DNA of 46,152 nucleotides from Alkalihalobacillus bogoriensis ATCC BAA-922 (GCF_000621445.1 NZ_JHYI01000037.1:1-46152); one strand, 5' to 3'. Counted from the first letter of the stretch, positions 8,412 to 22,258 are shown. Program-made: numbers and translations. The notes: generated by a model from the sequence alone, not told the origin.

Positions 8412-9128
8412 ATGGAGAAAAAAGAGCTACTTTATGAAGGTAAAGCAAAACGCATTTATGCAACAGAAGATGAACAAGTGTTATGGGTGCAATACAAAGA
8501 TGAGGCAACTGCTTTTAATGGAGAAAAGAAAGATACCATTGAAGGGAAAGCTAGATTAAATAACGAGATTACATCGATTATTTTTCAAACATTAACAAAA
8601 ATGGGCATCGCGAATCACTTTGTAGAACGACTTTCTCCAACAGAACAGCTAGTAAAAAAAGTGACAATCGTTCCACTCGAAGTTGTTGTCCGCAATATCA
8701 TTGCAGGAAGTCTTTCAAAGCGACTTGGAATGGAAGAAGGCACACAACTAGACCAACCAATCGTAGAGTTTTACTATAAAGACGATGATTTAGGCGACCC
8801 AATCGTTACCGAAGACCATATTCAAATTTTGAATATTGCAACACCACAACAATTAGAAGAGATGAGACAAATGGGGCTTGAAGTAAATAAAGCCCTACAG
8901 CAATTATTTGCTAACATTAATGTCCGTCTTGTTGACTTTAAATTAGAATTTGGAGTAACAGAAGAAGGGGTCTTACTTCTTGCTGATGAGATTTCACCAG
9001 ATACATGTAGATTATGGGATAAAGATACAAACCAAAAGTTTGATAAAGATGTTTACCGTCGTAACTTAGGAAATTTACAAGATGGATACCAAGAAATTTT
9101 AAATCGCTTAGGAGGCTCATCATGTTAA
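8412..9128 (+). CDS. purC: SAICAR synthetase PurC
   Basis: A 238-residue enzyme that joins CAIR and aspartate with ATP. It begins with the standard [15 protein letters not shown] and contains [20 protein letters not shown] and [14 protein letters not shown], the two PurC signatures. Start ATG 8412 gives the family N terminus [11 protein letters not shown], with GGAGGCGATTGGG upstream; the longer frame from 8346 overlaps purB and lacks homology. The stop overlaps the purS start by 7 nt, and AGGAGG for purS lies inside the purC end. Confidence 0.96.
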   Translation: MEKKELLYEGKAKRIYATEDEQVLWVQYKDEATAFNGEKKDTIEGKARLNNEITSIIFQTLTKMGIANHFVERLSPTEQLVKKVTIVPLEVVVRNIIAGSLSKRLGMEEGTQLDQPIVEFYYKDDDLGDPIVTEDHIQILNIATPQQLEEMRQMGLEVNKALQQLFANINVRLVDFKLEFGVTEEGVLLLADEISPDTCRLWDKDTNQKFDKDVYRRNLGNLQDGYQEILNRLGGSSC

Positions 9129-9376
9129 AAGTAAAAGTATTCGTAACATTAAAAGAAAGTGTACTAGACCCACAAGGAAGTGCCGTAACATCGTCGCTAC
9201 ACGCCCTTTCATATAATGAAGTAAAAGAAGTTCGTATCGGAAAATATATGGAATTGACACTTGAAAAAGGTGACTATGATTTAGATACAAGAGTGAAAGA
9301 AATGTGTGAAAAGCTTCTTGCCAACACTGTTATTGAAGTATTTCGTTATGAGGTGGAGGAGGTTCAATCATCATGA
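9122..9376 (+). CDS. purS: FGAM synthase subunit PurS
   Basis: An 84-residue protein, the small structural subunit of the three-part formylglycinamidine ribonucleotide synthase (PurS, PurQ, PurL) used by Gram-positive bacteria. The sequence [20 protein letters not shown] and [12 protein letters not shown]-like middle ([13 protein letters not shown]) are typical. It bridges PurQ and PurL so ammonia can pass between them, by family knowledge. The gene overlaps purC by 7 nt and purQ by 4 nt. Confidence 0.96.
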   Translation: MLKVKVFVTLKESVLDPQGSAVTSSLHALSYNEVKEVRIGKYMELTLEKGDYDLDTRVKEMCEKLLANTVIEVFRYEVEEVQSS

Positions 9377-10056
9377 AATTTGCCGTCATAGTCTTTCCTG
9401 GTTCAAACTGTGATGCAGATATGTACCATGCGATAAAAGATGGTTTAGGTGAAGATGTTGAATACGTATGGCATGCAGAAACGAATTTAGATGAGTTTGA
9501 TGCGATTTTATTACCTGGTGGTTTCTCTTATGGGGACTATTTACGTTCAGGTGCCATTGCAAGATTTTCAAATATTATGGAGTCTGTGATTCAAGCAGCC
9601 GAAGCAGGGAAACCCGTGTTAGGCGTATGTAACGGATTTCAAATTTTATTAGAAGCCGGCTTATTACCAGGTGCGATGAAACGAAATGAAAATTTAAAAT
9701 TTATTTGTCGCCCCGTTAATTTAGTTGTTGAAAACAACGAGACAATGTTTACGTCTGATTATAGTACAGATCAAGTGATTTCCATTCCTGTTGCTCATGG
9801 TGAAGGAAACTACTATTGTGATGAAGAGACATTCGCAAAGTTAAAAGCAAACGGACAAATTGTTTTCACTTATGAAACAAATGTCAATGGGTCACTAGAA
9901 CAAATCGCTGGAATTACGAATGAAAAAGGGAACGTATTAGGAATGATGCCTCATCCAGAGCGAGCGGTAGAGCAGCTTTTAGGTAGTGAGGACGGATTAA
10001 AGTTATTTACATCTATTTTACGAAACTGGAGGGAAACCAATGTCGTTACATCGTGA
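9373..10056 (+). CDS. purQ: FGAM synthase glutaminase subunit PurQ
   Basis: A 227-residue class I glutamine amidotransferase that releases ammonia from glutamine for PurL. The nucleophile is Cys86 in [13 protein letters not shown]; the His/Glu of the triad are in MMPHPERA near residue 195. The oxyanion-strand motif [17 protein letters not shown] (48-64) is intact. ATG 9373 overlaps the purS TGA, with GGAGGAGG upstream. It overlaps purL by 17 nt. Confidence 0.97.
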   Translation: MKFAVIVFPGSNCDADMYHAIKDGLGEDVEYVWHAETNLDEFDAILLPGGFSYGDYLRSGAIARFSNIMESVIQAAEAGKPVLGVCNGFQILLEAGLLPGAMKRNENLKFICRPVNLVVENNETMFTSDYSTDQVISIPVAHGEGNYYCDEETFAKLKANGQIVFTYETNVNGSLEQIAGITNEKGNVLGMMPHPERAVEQLLGSEDGLKLFTSILRNWRETNVVTS

Positions 10057-12268
10057 ACCTAACGAACAACAGATCAAAGAACAAAAGATTTATCGTGAGA
10101 TGGGTCTAACGGATGACGAGTTTCAATTAGTAGAAAATATTTTAGGTCGCCTTCCGAACTATACAGAAACTGGCTTATTTTCAGTAATGTGGTCAGAACA
10201 CTGTTCTTATAAAAACTCAAAAGTATTATTAAAGAAATTCCCTGTTGATGGAGAAAAAGTACTTCAAGGGCCTGGTGAAGGTGCTGGAATTATCGATATA
10301 GGTGATAACCAAGCGGTTGTATTTAAAATTGAAAGCCATAATCATCCGTCAGCGATTGAACCATATCAAGGAGCAGCAACAGGTGTTGGTGGAATCCTTC
10401 GTGATGTCTTCTCAATGGGAGCAAGACCGATTTCGATTTTAAATTCATTGCGATTTGGTGAGTTAACCTCTCCGAAAGTTAAATATTTATTTGAAGAAGT
10501 TGTAGCTGGGATTGCCGGTTATGGAAACTGTGTCGGCGTTCCAACGGTTGGGGGAGAAGTACAATTTGACCCTTGCTATGAAGGAAATCCGCTTGTAAAT
10601 GCGATGTGTGTTGGTTTAATTGACCATAAAGACATTCAAAAAGGACAGGCAAAAGGTGTCGGCAATACAGTGATGTATGTTGGTGCTTCCACAGGTCGTG
10701 ATGGAATCCATGGAGCGACATTTGCTTCAGAAGATTTAAGTGAAACGTCCGAAGAAAAGCGTTCAGCTGTTCAAGTTGGGGATCCTTTTATGGAGAAATT
10801 ATTACTTGAAGCATGCCTAGAACTTATTCAATCAGATGCCCTTGTTGGTATTCAAGATATGGGGGCTGCTGGATTAACATCATCTTCAGCTGAAATGGCA
10901 AGTAAAGCGGGTTCAGGAATTGAAATGAACCTTGATGCTGTTCCACAACGTGAAACAGAAATGACACCGTATGAAATGATGCTATCTGAATCACAAGAAA
11001 GAATGTTAATTGTTGTAAAAAAAGGTAGAGAAGATGAAATTCGTGAAATTGTTGAGCGTTGGGGCTTAGCGTGTACAGATATCGGACGTGTAACAGATGA
11101 TAAAACATTACGCCTTCTGCACCAAGGGAAGATCGTTGCAGAGGTTCCTGTTGATGCATTAGCAGAAGATGCTCCAGTTTATCATAAGCCATCAAGAGAG
11201 CCTGAATATTATCGTGAATTCCAACAACAAGAAAATAAAGTACCAACAGTTGAAAACCCGAAAGAAACAATGTTAGCGTTACTATCACAACCTACGATCG
11301 CAAGCAAAGAGTGGGTGTATGATCAATATGATTACATGGTGCAAACAAATACGGTAGTAAGTCCAGGTTCAGATGCAGCCGTAGTTCGTATTCGTGATAC
11401 GAAAAAAGCATTGGCGATGACGACCGATTGTAATTCCCGGTACTTATATCTTGACCCAGAAGTCGGTGGAAAAATCGCGATTGCTGAAGCGGCCCGAAAT
11501 ATTGTTTGTTCTGGAGGCGTTCCATTAGGTGTTACAGACTGCTTAAATTACGGAAATCCAGAAAAACCAGAAATTTTCTGGCAGTTAGAAAAGTCAACAG
11601 ATGGTATGAGTGAAGCATGTCGGACATTAGAAACACCAGTTATCGGTGGAAATGTGTCTTTATATAATGAAACAAATGGAGAAGCTATTTATCCGACCCC
11701 TACAATTGGGATGGTTGGCTTAATTGAAGATACGGCTCATATTACAACACAGTCTTTTAAAGAAGCTGGCGATGTTATCTATTTAGTAGGAGAAACAAAG
11801 CAAGAGTTTGGTGGAAGTGAACTTCAAAAACTGACGGAAGGCCAAATTTCAGGAAAATCACCAGCGTTAGATTTAGAAGTGGAAAAAGCAAGGCAAGCTC
11901 AAGTGTTACAAGCAATCCAAGCTGGATTTGTTCAATCTGCACATGATCTTGCAGAAGGTGGATTTGCAGTTGCTTTAGCTGAAAGTGTGATGGATGGAAA
12001 TGTCGGCGCAAAAGCAACAATTTCCGGTGATGTTGTAACAGAGTTGTTCTCAGAAACACAATCTCGTTTTCTTATTACAGTAAAGGAAGAAAACAAAGCG
12101 GCATTCGAACAAATCGTCAAAGATGCAAAAGTCGTTGGAGCAGTAACAGAAGAAACGGGTGTAGTTATTACACATGAAACAGAAGGTGAAGTCCTTTCTG
12201 CCTCTCATAAAGAAATTGAAACATCTTGGAAAGGAGCTATTCCATGCTTGCTGAAATCAAAGGCTTAA
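10040..12268 (+). CDS. purL: FGAM synthase subunit PurL (short form)
   Basis: A 742-residue ATP-dependent synthetase subunit converting FGAR to FGAM. The length is that of the short Bacillus PurL, which needs PurS and PurQ, and both are adjacent. Visible features: the N-terminal [14 protein letters not shown], the nucleotide-binding [25 protein letters not shown], and two duplicated halves with GDAAVVRI and [14 protein letters not shown]-type motifs. The start with TGGAGGG upstream lies inside purQ. It overlaps purF by 25 nt. Confidence 0.97.
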   Translation: MSLHREPNEQQIKEQKIYREMGLTDDEFQLVENILGRLPNYTETGLFSVMWSEHCSYKNSKVLLKKFPVDGEKVLQGPGEGAGIIDIGDNQAVVFKIESHNHPSAIEPYQGAATGVGGILRDVFSMGARPISILNSLRFGELTSPKVKYLFEEVVAGIAGYGNCVGVPTVGGEVQFDPCYEGNPLVNAMCVGLIDHKDIQKGQAKGVGNTVMYVGASTGRDGIHGATFASEDLSETSEEKRSAVQVGDPFMEKLLLEACLELIQSDALVGIQDMGAAGLTSSSAEMASKAGSGIEMNLDAVPQRETEMTPYEMMLSESQERMLIVVKKGREDEIREIVERWGLACTDIGRVTDDKTLRLLHQGKIVAEVPVDALAEDAPVYHKPSREPEYYREFQQQENKVPTVENPKETMLALLSQPTIASKEWVYDQYDYMVQTNTVVSPGSDAAVVRIRDTKKALAMTTDCNSRYLYLDPEVGGKIAIAEAARNIVCSGGVPLGVTDCLNYGNPEKPEIFWQLEKSTDGMSEACRTLETPVIGGNVSLYNETNGEAIYPTPTIGMVGLIEDTAHITTQSFKEAGDVIYLVGETKQEFGGSELQKLTEGQISGKSPALDLEVEKARQAQVLQAIQAGFVQSAHDLAEGGFAVALAESVMDGNVGAKATISGDVVTELFSETQSRFLITVKEENKAAFEQIVKDAKVVGAVTEETGVVITHETEGEVLSASHKEIETSWKGAIPCLLKSKA

Positions 12269-13656
12269 ATGAAGAATGCGGTGTGTTTGCCATTTGGGGG
12301 CATAAAGATGCTTCTCAAATTTCTTATTACGGATTACACAGTCTTCAACACCGTGGACAAGAAGGAGCAGGCATTGTTGTTTCAGATGGTGAAAAGCTAT
12401 CTATCCATAAAGGAAATGGATTAGTAAATGAAGTGTTTAGCCAAAATGATGTAAACCAATTGCATGGGAAAGCTGCTATCGGCCATGTTCGCTATGCAAC
12501 AGCCGGAGGGGGAGGAATTGCCAATGTGCAACCTCTTCTCTTTCGTTCCCAAACAGGAAGTCTTGCGATTGCCCATAATGGCAATTTAGTGAATGCGAAC
12601 CAACTGAAACATCAGCTTGAAAGTCAAGGAAGTATTTTTCAGTCAACTTCAGATACAGAAGTGCTTGCTCATTTAATTAAGCGAAGTGCTTATCCACGCT
12701 TAGTAGATAAGATAAAAAACAGTTTAACGATGTTAAAAGGAGCTTATGCATTTGCGGTATTAACGGAAGACCAGATGGTTGTTGCCCTTGATCCGAACGG
12801 ATTACGTCCACTTTCCATCGGTCGATTAGGTGATGCTTATGTTGTTGCTTCTGAAACGTGTGCATTTGATGTTGTTGGAGCAACATATGAACGTGAAGTA
12901 AAGCCAGGAGAACTCGTTGTGTTTTCTGAAGAAGGTGTGTATTCAGAGCAATTTGCAACTAGTGTACCTCGTGCTATTTGTAGTATGGAGTATGTTTATT
13001 TTGCAAGACCAGATAGCAATGTAGATGAAATCAATGTTCATACAGCGAGAAAAAATCTAGGCAAGCAACTAGCACTAGAATCTCCTGTTGAAGCTGATGT
13101 TGTAACAGGGGTACCTGATTCTAGTATTTCAGCAGCCATCGGTTATGCCGAGCAAACGGGAATTCCTTATGAGTTAGGGATGATAAAAAACAGATATGTG
13201 GGAAGAACGTTTATCCAACCTTCACAAGAATTACGGGAGCAAGGGGTAAAAATGAAGCTTTCGGCTGTTCGAGGTGTTGTTGAAGGAAAACGAGTGGTTA
13301 TGATCGATGATTCTATCGTAAGAGGAACAACAAGTAAACGTATCGTTAACATGTTAAGAGAAGCTGGAGCTACTGAAGTCCATGTCAGAATTAGTTCACC
13401 ACCAATTAAAAATCCTTGCTTTTACGGAATTGATACGTCAACAAAAGAAGAACTTATTGCGGCAACAAATACAATAGAAGAAATGCGAGAAATGATGGGC
13501 GCTGATACGCTGGCATTTTTAAGTGTAGACGGTTTGTATGAAGGGATTGGACGTTCAAAGGAAGTAACAAATTGTGGTCAATGTGTTGCATGCTTTACAG
13601 GACAGTACCCAACGGAAATTTACCCTGATACACTTCATCCGCATGACAAATGTTAA
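12244..13656 (+). CDS. purF: Amidophosphoribosyltransferase PurF
   Basis: A 470-residue enzyme for the first committed step of purine synthesis, from PRPP and glutamine to phosphoribosylamine. ATG 12244 ([15 protein letters not shown]) was chosen over the in-frame ATG at 12226 because AAAGGAG is 7 nt upstream and because the B. subtilis enzyme has the same 11-residue propeptide before nucleophile Cys12. The PRPP loop [18 protein letters not shown] is intact. The [16 protein letters not shown] segment has the cysteines used for the 4Fe-4S cluster in the Bacillus enzyme. The C-terminal tail is a few residues shorter than in B. subtilis. Confidence 0.97.
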   Translation: MLAEIKGLNEECGVFAIWGHKDASQISYYGLHSLQHRGQEGAGIVVSDGEKLSIHKGNGLVNEVFSQNDVNQLHGKAAIGHVRYATAGGGGIANVQPLLFRSQTGSLAIAHNGNLVNANQLKHQLESQGSIFQSTSDTEVLAHLIKRSAYPRLVDKIKNSLTMLKGAYAFAVLTEDQMVVALDPNGLRPLSIGRLGDAYVVASETCAFDVVGATYEREVKPGELVVFSEEGVYSEQFATSVPRAICSMEYVYFARPDSNVDEINVHTARKNLGKQLALESPVEADVVTGVPDSSISAAIGYAEQTGIPYELGMIKNRYVGRTFIQPSQELREQGVKMKLSAVRGVVEGKRVVMIDDSIVRGTTSKRIVNMLREAGATEVHVRISSPPIKNPCFYGIDTSTKEELIAATNTIEEMREMMGADTLAFLSVDGLYEGIGRSKEVTNCGQCVACFTGQYPTEIYPDTLHPHDKC

Positions 13657-13688
13657 TGAAAAAGATTACACGATAGGGGGACCTATAA

Positions 13689-14723
13689 ATGTCGGAAGCG
13701 TATAAACGAGCTGGTGTTGATATTGAAGCCGGTTACGAAGCAGTAGAACGAATGAAAAAGCACGTAGCGAGAACGAAACGTCCTGAAGTTCTTGGTGGAT
13801 TAGGTTCATTTGGTGGCATGTTTGATTTGTCTCAATTTAATTTAAAAGAACCTGTGCTTATTTCAGGTACAGATGGAGTTGGAACAAAGTTGATGCTTGC
13901 TTTTTTGATGGACAAGCATGACACAATTGGTGTAGATGCAGTGGCGATGTGTGTAAATGATATTATTGCACAAGGAGCTGAACCATTATATTTCCTTGAT
14001 TATATTGCTTGCGGGAAAGCCGACCCCGAAAAAATCGAAGCGATCGTAAAAGGACTAGCAGATGGCTGCCAACAAGCTGGGTGTGCCATTGTAGGCGGAG
14101 AAACAGCGGAAATGCCAGGGATGTACAGTGAAGAGGAGTATGACCTCGCTGGTTTTACGGTTGGAATTGTAGAAAAGTCAAAGCTTATAACGGGAGAGCA
14201 CATTAAAGAGGGGGATGTCATTATCGGATTACAATCCAACGGTGTTCATTCCAATGGATTCTCACTCGTTCGGAAAGTATTGCTTGAAGAAAATCAATTA
14301 CAGCTACAAGAGACATATGATGGCTTTTCTCAGTCATTAGGAGAAGAATTATTAACCCCGACAAGAATTTATGTGAAGCCAGTCCTAAAGGTTTTAGAAA
14401 AATTTGAAGTCAAAGGGATTTCTCATATTACAGGTGGGGGATTTTATGAAAACATCCCACGTATGCTTCCTAAACAAGTAGGAGCAGACATTCAATATGG
14501 GTCGTGGTCGATTCCTCCTATCTTCTCTTTTATTGAAGAAAAAGGCTCTATCTCGAAAAAAGATATGTTCTCCACGTTTAATATGGGAATTGGAATGGCC
14601 CTCGTTGTTTCTGAACAAGAGGCGAAGCAAGTCATAGCAGAATTAGAAGCTAACGGAGAAACGGCGTTTGAAATTGGCAGAGTAAAACAAGGCGAAGGAG
14701 TTTCGATTGGAGGCATTTCATGA
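13689..14723 (+). CDS. purM: AIR synthetase PurM
   Basis: A 344-residue ATP-dependent cycloligase that converts FGAM to AIR. Recognisable segments: GGFGGMFDL-like [15 protein letters not shown] (residues 36-50), [49 protein letters not shown] and HSNGFSLVR, all conserved in the PurM/PurL superfamily. AGGGGG lies 9 nt before the ATG. Its stop overlaps the purN start (ATGA). Confidence 0.97.
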   Translation: MSEAYKRAGVDIEAGYEAVERMKKHVARTKRPEVLGGLGSFGGMFDLSQFNLKEPVLISGTDGVGTKLMLAFLMDKHDTIGVDAVAMCVNDIIAQGAEPLYFLDYIACGKADPEKIEAIVKGLADGCQQAGCAIVGGETAEMPGMYSEEEYDLAGFTVGIVEKSKLITGEHIKEGDVIIGLQSNGVHSNGFSLVRKVLLEENQLQLQETYDGFSQSLGEELLTPTRIYVKPVLKVLEKFEVKGISHITGGGFYENIPRMLPKQVGADIQYGSWSIPPIFSFIEEKGSISKKDMFSTFNMGIGMALVVSEQEAKQVIAELEANGETAFEIGRVKQGEGVSIGGIS

Positions 14724-15305
14724 TGAAGCTAGCAGTCTTTGCTTCTGGTTCAGGTACGAACTTTCAAGCGATTATTGATGCGGTTGAAGACGGTCGCCTT
14801 CAAGCTGAGCTCGTGTTATTAGTTTGTGATAAACCAGAAGCAAAAGCGATTGAACGAGCAAATGCCCATCAGATTCCAACGTTTGTGTTTCAGCCGAAGC
14901 AATATTCGAACAAAGAGGCATTCGAATTAGAAATATTGGCGCAGTTACAAAACTGTAACGTCGATTATATCGCATTAGCAGGTTATATGAGACTCATTGG
15001 TCCAACGCTATTGCAAGCTTTTGAAGGACGAATTATTAATATTCATCCTTCTCTTTTACCTGCCTTTCCTGGGAAAGATGCGATTGGACAAGCATTTCAG
15101 GCAAAGGTTAGTGAAACAGGAGTCACTATTCATTATGTAGATGAAGGAATGGATACAGGTCCAATTATTGCTCAAGGCAAAATCCAAGTCGATAAAGAAG
15201 ATACGATTGAAGCAGTGACGAAAAAAATTCAAAAAGTAGAACATGAGTTATATCCTGCAACATTACAGACACTATTCAGTGAAAAGGTAAGAAGGGAGCT
15301 TAATA

Positions 15306-15316
<11 letters not shown>
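14720..15316 (+). CDS. purN: Phosphoribosylglycinamide formyltransferase PurN
   Basis: A 198-residue 10-formyl-THF-dependent transformylase converting GAR to FGAR. The N terminus [17 protein letters not shown] is the substrate phosphate-binding loop. The catalytic Asn/His are in [14 protein letters not shown] and the Asp in [13 protein letters not shown]. Two adjacent ATG codons (14720 and 14723) are possible starts; the second gives the MKxAVFASG N terminus seen in relatives. AAGGGAG for purH lies in its end, and it overlaps purH by 11 nt. Confidence 0.96.
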
Positions 15317-18217
<2,901 letters not shown>

Positions 18218-18249
18218 AATTATCATCTCCTAACCTTATATATAAAGTA

Positions 18250-18284
18250 AACCTTATAAGAAGAATTTCTTATAAGGTTTTTTT
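18250..18284 (+). terminator. Terminator at the end of the pur operon
   Basis: AACCTTATAAGAA (18250-18262) pairs perfectly with TTCTTATAAGGTT (18267-18279), followed by a T-run on the plus strand. On the minus strand the following sequence is only moderately T-rich, so it may be a weaker terminator for the DUF2892 gene. Confidence 0.9.
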
Positions 18285-18301
18285 GTTTTAGACCGATTTT
18301 A

Positions 18302-18583
18302 TTAATATGGGTTGAATGCATCTGCAAAATTCGTTTGAGGCTCATTTTGTTGTTTGTTTTCATTGTTTTGCTTTTGAATTTGGATAGCTTGCTCTTGAAT
18401 CATGTACGTAATGGGGCAAAAACGTGTGAATCCTTCAGCGACTTTCATAGCTCCTGCCATAGCGACAAGCAGTGGCATACTATGATTTGGCTTTCGTACA
18501 AATTTTGCGGTAGACCATGATAGAAGAGTAAGTCCACATGTAATTCGAATGAGCGAGTTTACAATACCGATATTAGGTTTCAT
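18302..18583 (-). CDS. DUF2892 (YgaP-like) membrane protein
   Basis: A 93-residue protein with two hydrophobic segments (residues 6-24 and 36-52). The pattern MKPNIGIVNSLIRITCGLTLLSWS...LLVAMAGAMKVAEGFTRFCPITYM is the DUF2892 signature, including the (G/E)x(T/S)RFCP end found in the membrane part of YgaP-like proteins. The tail (from residue 63) is rich in Gln and Asn and ends FADAFNPY. AAAGGTG is about 10 nt upstream of the minus-strand ATG. In B. subtilis small minus-strand genes also separate purD from yerA. Function unknown. Confidence 0.82.
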   Translation of the reverse strand: MKPNIGIVNSLIRITCGLTLLSWSTAKFVRKPNHSMPLLVAMAGAMKVAEGFTRFCPITYMIQEQAIQIQKQNNENKQQNEPQTNFADAFNPY

Positions 18584-18703
18584 TTGTTTTTGTCACCTTT
18601 CCTTACACGATTTTTATAAAGTTTTCACAACTTTAATACTGTACTTAATGAAATTATGGTAAGATAAAAATTACAACGGTTACATGAAAGTTGGGTGAAT
18701 ATT

Positions 18704-20449
18704 ATGGCAGATAGAATTTATCGTTGGACAAAAAAATTATTAAGACAACAATTAGCTGTCATTCGTGGTGAAAAAGCACCAACAATTTTATTAACGAATG
18801 CAACATATTTAAATAGTGCAAGACGAAAATGGCTGTCAGCAAATATATGGATTTACGAAGACCGGATTGTTTATGTTGGTGAATTAATGCCAACCAACCT
18901 TGTTGGGACAGAAATTGTTGACTGTCAAAATGACGTTGTTGTTCCAGGATATATTGAACATCATGCACATCCGTTTCAATTATATAATCCCCACAGCTTT
19001 GCGAAGTATGCATCACAAAAAGGGACGACAACCTTAATTAATGACAATATGATGTTTTTTTTATCTCTCGAGAAAAAGAAAGCGCTTACTTTAATTGAGA
19101 CTTTAGACCAAACATTACCAACATCTATGTATTGGTGGTGCCGTTATGATGCTCAAACAGAGTTAGAAGAAGAGGAAGAAGTGTTTTCTTATTCAAAAAT
19201 GAAAGCGTGGCTAGAACATCATTTAGTCGTTCAAGGAGGAGAACTCACATCCTGGCCGAAAGTACTTGGTGGAGATGATAGTATTCTTCATTGGATGCAA
19301 GAAACGAAACGAATTGGGAAGCCGATTGAAGGACATTTACCTGGAGCTTCTGAACGGACCTTGGCCCAAATGGCAATATTAGGAGTAAACTGTGACCATG
19401 AAGCGATGACGGGGAAAGAAGCCGTTATGCGTTTAGATATGGGGTATACAACCTCACTTCGATATTCATCGATTCGTCCGGATTTACCAAAAATAATAGA
19501 AGAAATGTTAGAGCTTGGAATTGACGATTTTAGTCGTTGTCTGTTTACAACCGATGGATCTACACCTGCTTTTTATGAGCAAGGTATCATTGATAAAATG
19601 ATTGCGATTGCGATTGAAAAAGGAGTACCTACTGTCGAGGCTTATCATATGGCATCATATAATGTTGCTAAGCATTATAATATGGACTCAAAACTAGGAA
19701 TGATAGCGCCTGGTCGAATGGCCCATTTAAATATTTTAAGTCACCAAGAAAATCCAGTTCCTCATTCCGTGTTAGCGAAAGGAAAATGGGTACGAAAATA
19801 TAATGCCGTTGTTGATGAAGAAGAAACGTTTCCTTGGGGTGAGTATGGGGTTACATCACTACAACTTGATTTTGATGTGACAATGGATGACTTTCATTTT
19901 TCAATGCCACTTGGAATTGAAATGACGAACGCAGTCATTTTAAAACCGTATCAAATTGGCTTGGAAGATACGATGGACGCTTTAGAAACTTCACATGATG
20001 AGTGTTATTTTGTCATGCTAGACAAACATGGTAAATGGAGAATCAACACAATCATCAAAGGGTTTGCAGATTCATTAGGTGGTTTTGCTAGCTCCTATTC
20101 TAATACGGGTGATGTCATTTTAATTGGGAAAAAGAAACAAGATATGATAATAGCGTTCCAGCAACTTAAAAAGCAAGGTGGCGGTATCGTTATCGTTGAA
20201 GATGGGAAAGTATTATCGAACTTAGAGTTGCCATTATTAGGATGTATGTCAAATGCATCGATGGACGTAGTTATTCAAAAACAAAAAGAGATTGTTTCGA
20301 TATTAAAGGAGAAAGGATATAAGCACGAAGACCCAATTTATAGTATTCTTTTTTTCTCTTCTACCCATCTACCATATATTCGCATAACACAAAAGGGAAT
20401 TTATGACGTATTTAATAAAAATGTACTCTTTCCTTCAATTATGCGTTAA
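18704..20449 (+). CDS. yerA: YerA, adenine deaminase-related amidohydrolase
   Basis: A 581-residue member of the adenine deaminase family, matching B. subtilis YerA along its whole length. The metal-dependent hydrolase core has GYIEHHAHPFQLYNP (HxH, about residue 82), EGHLPGAS, VNCDHEAMTG and the Asp of FTTDGSTPAFYEQG; the C-terminal GGGIVIVEDG and THLPYIRITQKGIYDVFNK are as in YerA. Adenine deamination has not been shown for YerA to my knowledge, so substrate is inferred; a nucleobase fits the place after the pur operon. ATG 18704 is preferred (GGGTGA 5 nt upstream) over GTG 18695. Confidence 0.9.
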   Translation: MADRIYRWTKKLLRQQLAVIRGEKAPTILLTNATYLNSARRKWLSANIWIYEDRIVYVGELMPTNLVGTEIVDCQNDVVVPGYIEHHAHPFQLYNPHSFAKYASQKGTTTLINDNMMFFLSLEKKKALTLIETLDQTLPTSMYWWCRYDAQTELEEEEEVFSYSKMKAWLEHHLVVQGGELTSWPKVLGGDDSILHWMQETKRIGKPIEGHLPGASERTLAQMAILGVNCDHEAMTGKEAVMRLDMGYTTSLRYSSIRPDLPKIIEEMLELGIDDFSRCLFTTDGSTPAFYEQGIIDKMIAIAIEKGVPTVEAYHMASYNVAKHYNMDSKLGMIAPGRMAHLNILSHQENPVPHSVLAKGKWVRKYNAVVDEEETFPWGEYGVTSLQLDFDVTMDDFHFSMPLGIEMTNAVILKPYQIGLEDTMDALETSHDECYFVMLDKHGKWRINTIIKGFADSLGGFASSYSNTGDVILIGKKKQDMIIAFQQLKKQGGGIVIVEDGKVLSNLELPLLGCMSNASMDVVIQKQKEIVSILKEKGYKHEDPIYSILFFSSTHLPYIRITQKGIYDVFNKNVLFPSIMR

Positions 20450-20499
20450 ACTATAAAAGTAAATGCGGGTACAATAAAGAGAAAAGAGTGTGTTATAAG

Positions 20500-21513
20500 A
20501 TGAAAAAAGTGAGTCAAGCCATTATGATGATTACGATTTGCTTCTTTGTTATTTCTGGGTGTGGCAAAGAAGAAGTTGCTCCAGAACCCGAAACTGAAGT
20601 ACCAACAGTAGAAATTGAGCCAGAACCACAAAATATACAGCCACTAACAGGCGTTAAGACGGATGAAGATATATCTACATTGCGACCATTTGCCGTCATT
20701 ATTAACAATGACCCTGCTGCTAGACCTCAATCAGGGTTATATATGGCAGATGTTGTTTATGAATTGTTAGTCGAAGGATCAATCACCCGTTTTGTTGCTG
20801 TATACCATAGTCAACAACCTGAGAGAATTGGACCTGTTCGAAGTGCGAGAGAGTACCATATTGATTTATCAAACGGGTATAATGCCCTGTTTGTCGCACA
20901 TGGTTGGAGTCCAGAAGCAAAGCGATTGTTAGAAGAAGAAAGAAAAGCGGAGTTTATTAATGGAATGTATCTTGATGGCACGATTTTCCAAAGATCTAGT
21001 GATAGAAAAGCTCCACATAACTCCTATGTTTCATTCGCATCGATGAAACAAGGTTTAGAAGATAAAGGTTATGGATTAGAAGGAGAGTTTGAACCATTAC
21101 CTTTTATAGAAAGTGATGAGTCTATTGAAGGCACTGTTGCGACAACTGTTGCTGTGAATTATGGTTCAAATAATGTGACGTTCCGATATAATGAAGGTGA
21201 ACAAAGCTATGATCGCTATAATGGATCAACACCAACACTTGATAAAGAAACGGAAGCGCCTGTTTCAGTTGAAAATGTGTTTATTTTAGAAACAAGACAT
21301 GAAGTCATTGATAAGCAAGGACGAAGAGATATTGATTTAACGTCTGGGGGAAAAGGACTACTTATTCAGCAAGGGGTTGCAAAAGAAGTTGAGTGGGTAA
21401 ATGACAATGGTCGATTACTTCCAGCAGAAAATGGACAAATTCTCCCATTTCTTCCAGGGCAAACATGGATTAACATAGTTCCTAGCTTACAAGGTGATGT
21501 TGTGTTTGAATAA
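20500..21513 (+). CDS. yerB: DUF3048 lipoprotein YerB
   Basis: A 337-residue predicted lipoprotein. The signal peptide ends ICFFVISGC with the lipobox Cys at residue 21. A Glu/Pro-rich linker (EEVAPEPETEVPTVEIEPEPQ) follows, then the DUF3048 N-domain (RPFAVIINNDPAARPQSGLYMADVVYELLVEGSITRF) and C-domain (from about residue 220). The motif QQPERIGPVRSAREYHIDL is characteristic. ATG 20500 was chosen because AAAGAGTG is about 9 nt upstream; GTG 20488 is less likely. Role unknown; it acts outside the membrane. yerA-yerB-yerC order is conserved in Bacillus. Confidence 0.9.
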   Translation: MKKVSQAIMMITICFFVISGCGKEEVAPEPETEVPTVEIEPEPQNIQPLTGVKTDEDISTLRPFAVIINNDPAARPQSGLYMADVVYELLVEGSITRFVAVYHSQQPERIGPVRSAREYHIDLSNGYNALFVAHGWSPEAKRLLEEERKAEFINGMYLDGTIFQRSSDRKAPHNSYVSFASMKQGLEDKGYGLEGEFEPLPFIESDESIEGTVATTVAVNYGSNNVTFRYNEGEQSYDRYNGSTPTLDKETEAPVSVENVFILETRHEVIDKQGRRDIDLTSGGKGLLIQQGVAKEVEWVNDNGRLLPAENGQILPFLPGQTWINIVPSLQGDVVFE

Positions 21514-21534
21514 AGGAAAGGTGAGTGGCATACG

Positions 21535-21843
21535 GTGCAGATTGATAAACTAAGAGGAAAAGAATTAGACCAACTTTTTAAATCGATCTTAACGCTACAA
21601 AACTTAGAGGAATGTTATCAATTTTTTGATGATTTATGCACGATTAATGAAATTCAATCGCTTGCACAAAGGCTTGAAGTTGCAAGAATGCTTCAAAATG
21701 GCTATACGTATCATAAAATTGAAACGGAAACAGGAGCAAGTACAGCGACAATCTCAAGGGTGAAGCGGTGCTTAAACTATGGCAATGATGGATATAAAAT
21801 GACGTTAGATCGAGTAAAAGAAGAAGAACAAAAAAAAGCGTGA
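21535..21843 (+). CDS. yerC: TrpR-like DNA-binding protein YerC
   Basis: A 102-residue helical protein of the YerC/YecD TrpR-related family. The helix-turn-helix is GYTYHKIETETGASTATISRVKRCL, about residues 54-78, and is nearly identical to B. subtilis YerC. The starting codon is GTG 21535, with AGGTGAG 9 nt upstream. It is probably a transcription regulator; its targets are unknown. It is 21 bp downstream of yerB and ends with a terminator. Confidence 0.92.
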   Translation: MQIDKLRGKELDQLFKSILTLQNLEECYQFFDDLCTINEIQSLAQRLEVARMLQNGYTYHKIETETGASTATISRVKRCLNYGNDGYKMTLDRVKEEEQKKA

Positions 21844-21874
21844 GTGACCTTTTGGTCGGCTCATGCTTTTTTTG
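21835..21874 (+). terminator. Intrinsic terminator of yerABC
   Basis: AAAGC-G-TGAG-T-GACC pairs with GGTC-GG-CTCA-T-GCTTT around a TTTT loop, followed by TTTTTTT. It overlaps the yerC stop. Confidence 0.88.
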
Positions 21875-22079
21875 TCATATAAGAAAGCATAAAAATTTTA
21901 ACTGTTAAAAGCGGACAGGGCTGTGCAAAACTATAAAATAGTCGACTTGTGTATAACATGTTCTAATAAATTCTTAGACTGAATTAGGGACTTGGTACTA
22001 TGAGAGAAGCAAGAAAAGACCGAAGTGAATCATTAACACTTGAGGCGGGGTTATCGCGTTATCGATTTTGTTGTTTATG

Positions 22080-22258
22080 GGAAGTAAGCGGCCATGAAAA
22101 CTCTTATAGGCTAGCGTTTTGGAACGTTGGTGGACACAGGAGCAGTTAATCATAATATATCGCTAGGAATAGAGTTGCTTTTGCGTGAATAAGTGCTCCT
22201 GTGACCGCTAAAAAACGGAAACCCGTATCATGTTCACAAATAACGGCTGCTCTGACCG
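22080..22258. repeat. Variant four-unit palindromic element, copy E
   Basis: Core units at 22132 (GGACACAGGAGCA, inverted), 22194 (TGCTCCTGTGACC, direct) and 22245 (GGCTGCTCTGACC, direct) are spaced 62 and 51 bp, exactly as in copies A-C. The direct units keep the flanking AATAA and following G. The inner pair are inverted repeats at 12 of 13 positions although the core sequence differs from the GGAAC...GTCC family. The fourth unit, expected at 22081, is degenerate (GAAGTAAGCGGCC, 7 of 13 to the expected complement). The rest of the 21875-22428 gap holds the inverted repeat at 22310 and no gene I can support. Confidence 0.75.

Noticed and set aside
22000-22149. 49-residue plus-strand frame starting MREARKDRSESLTLEAGL
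   Set aside because: Ribosome binding site is weak and the frame runs through repeat element E, ending inside one of its units; no recognisable family.
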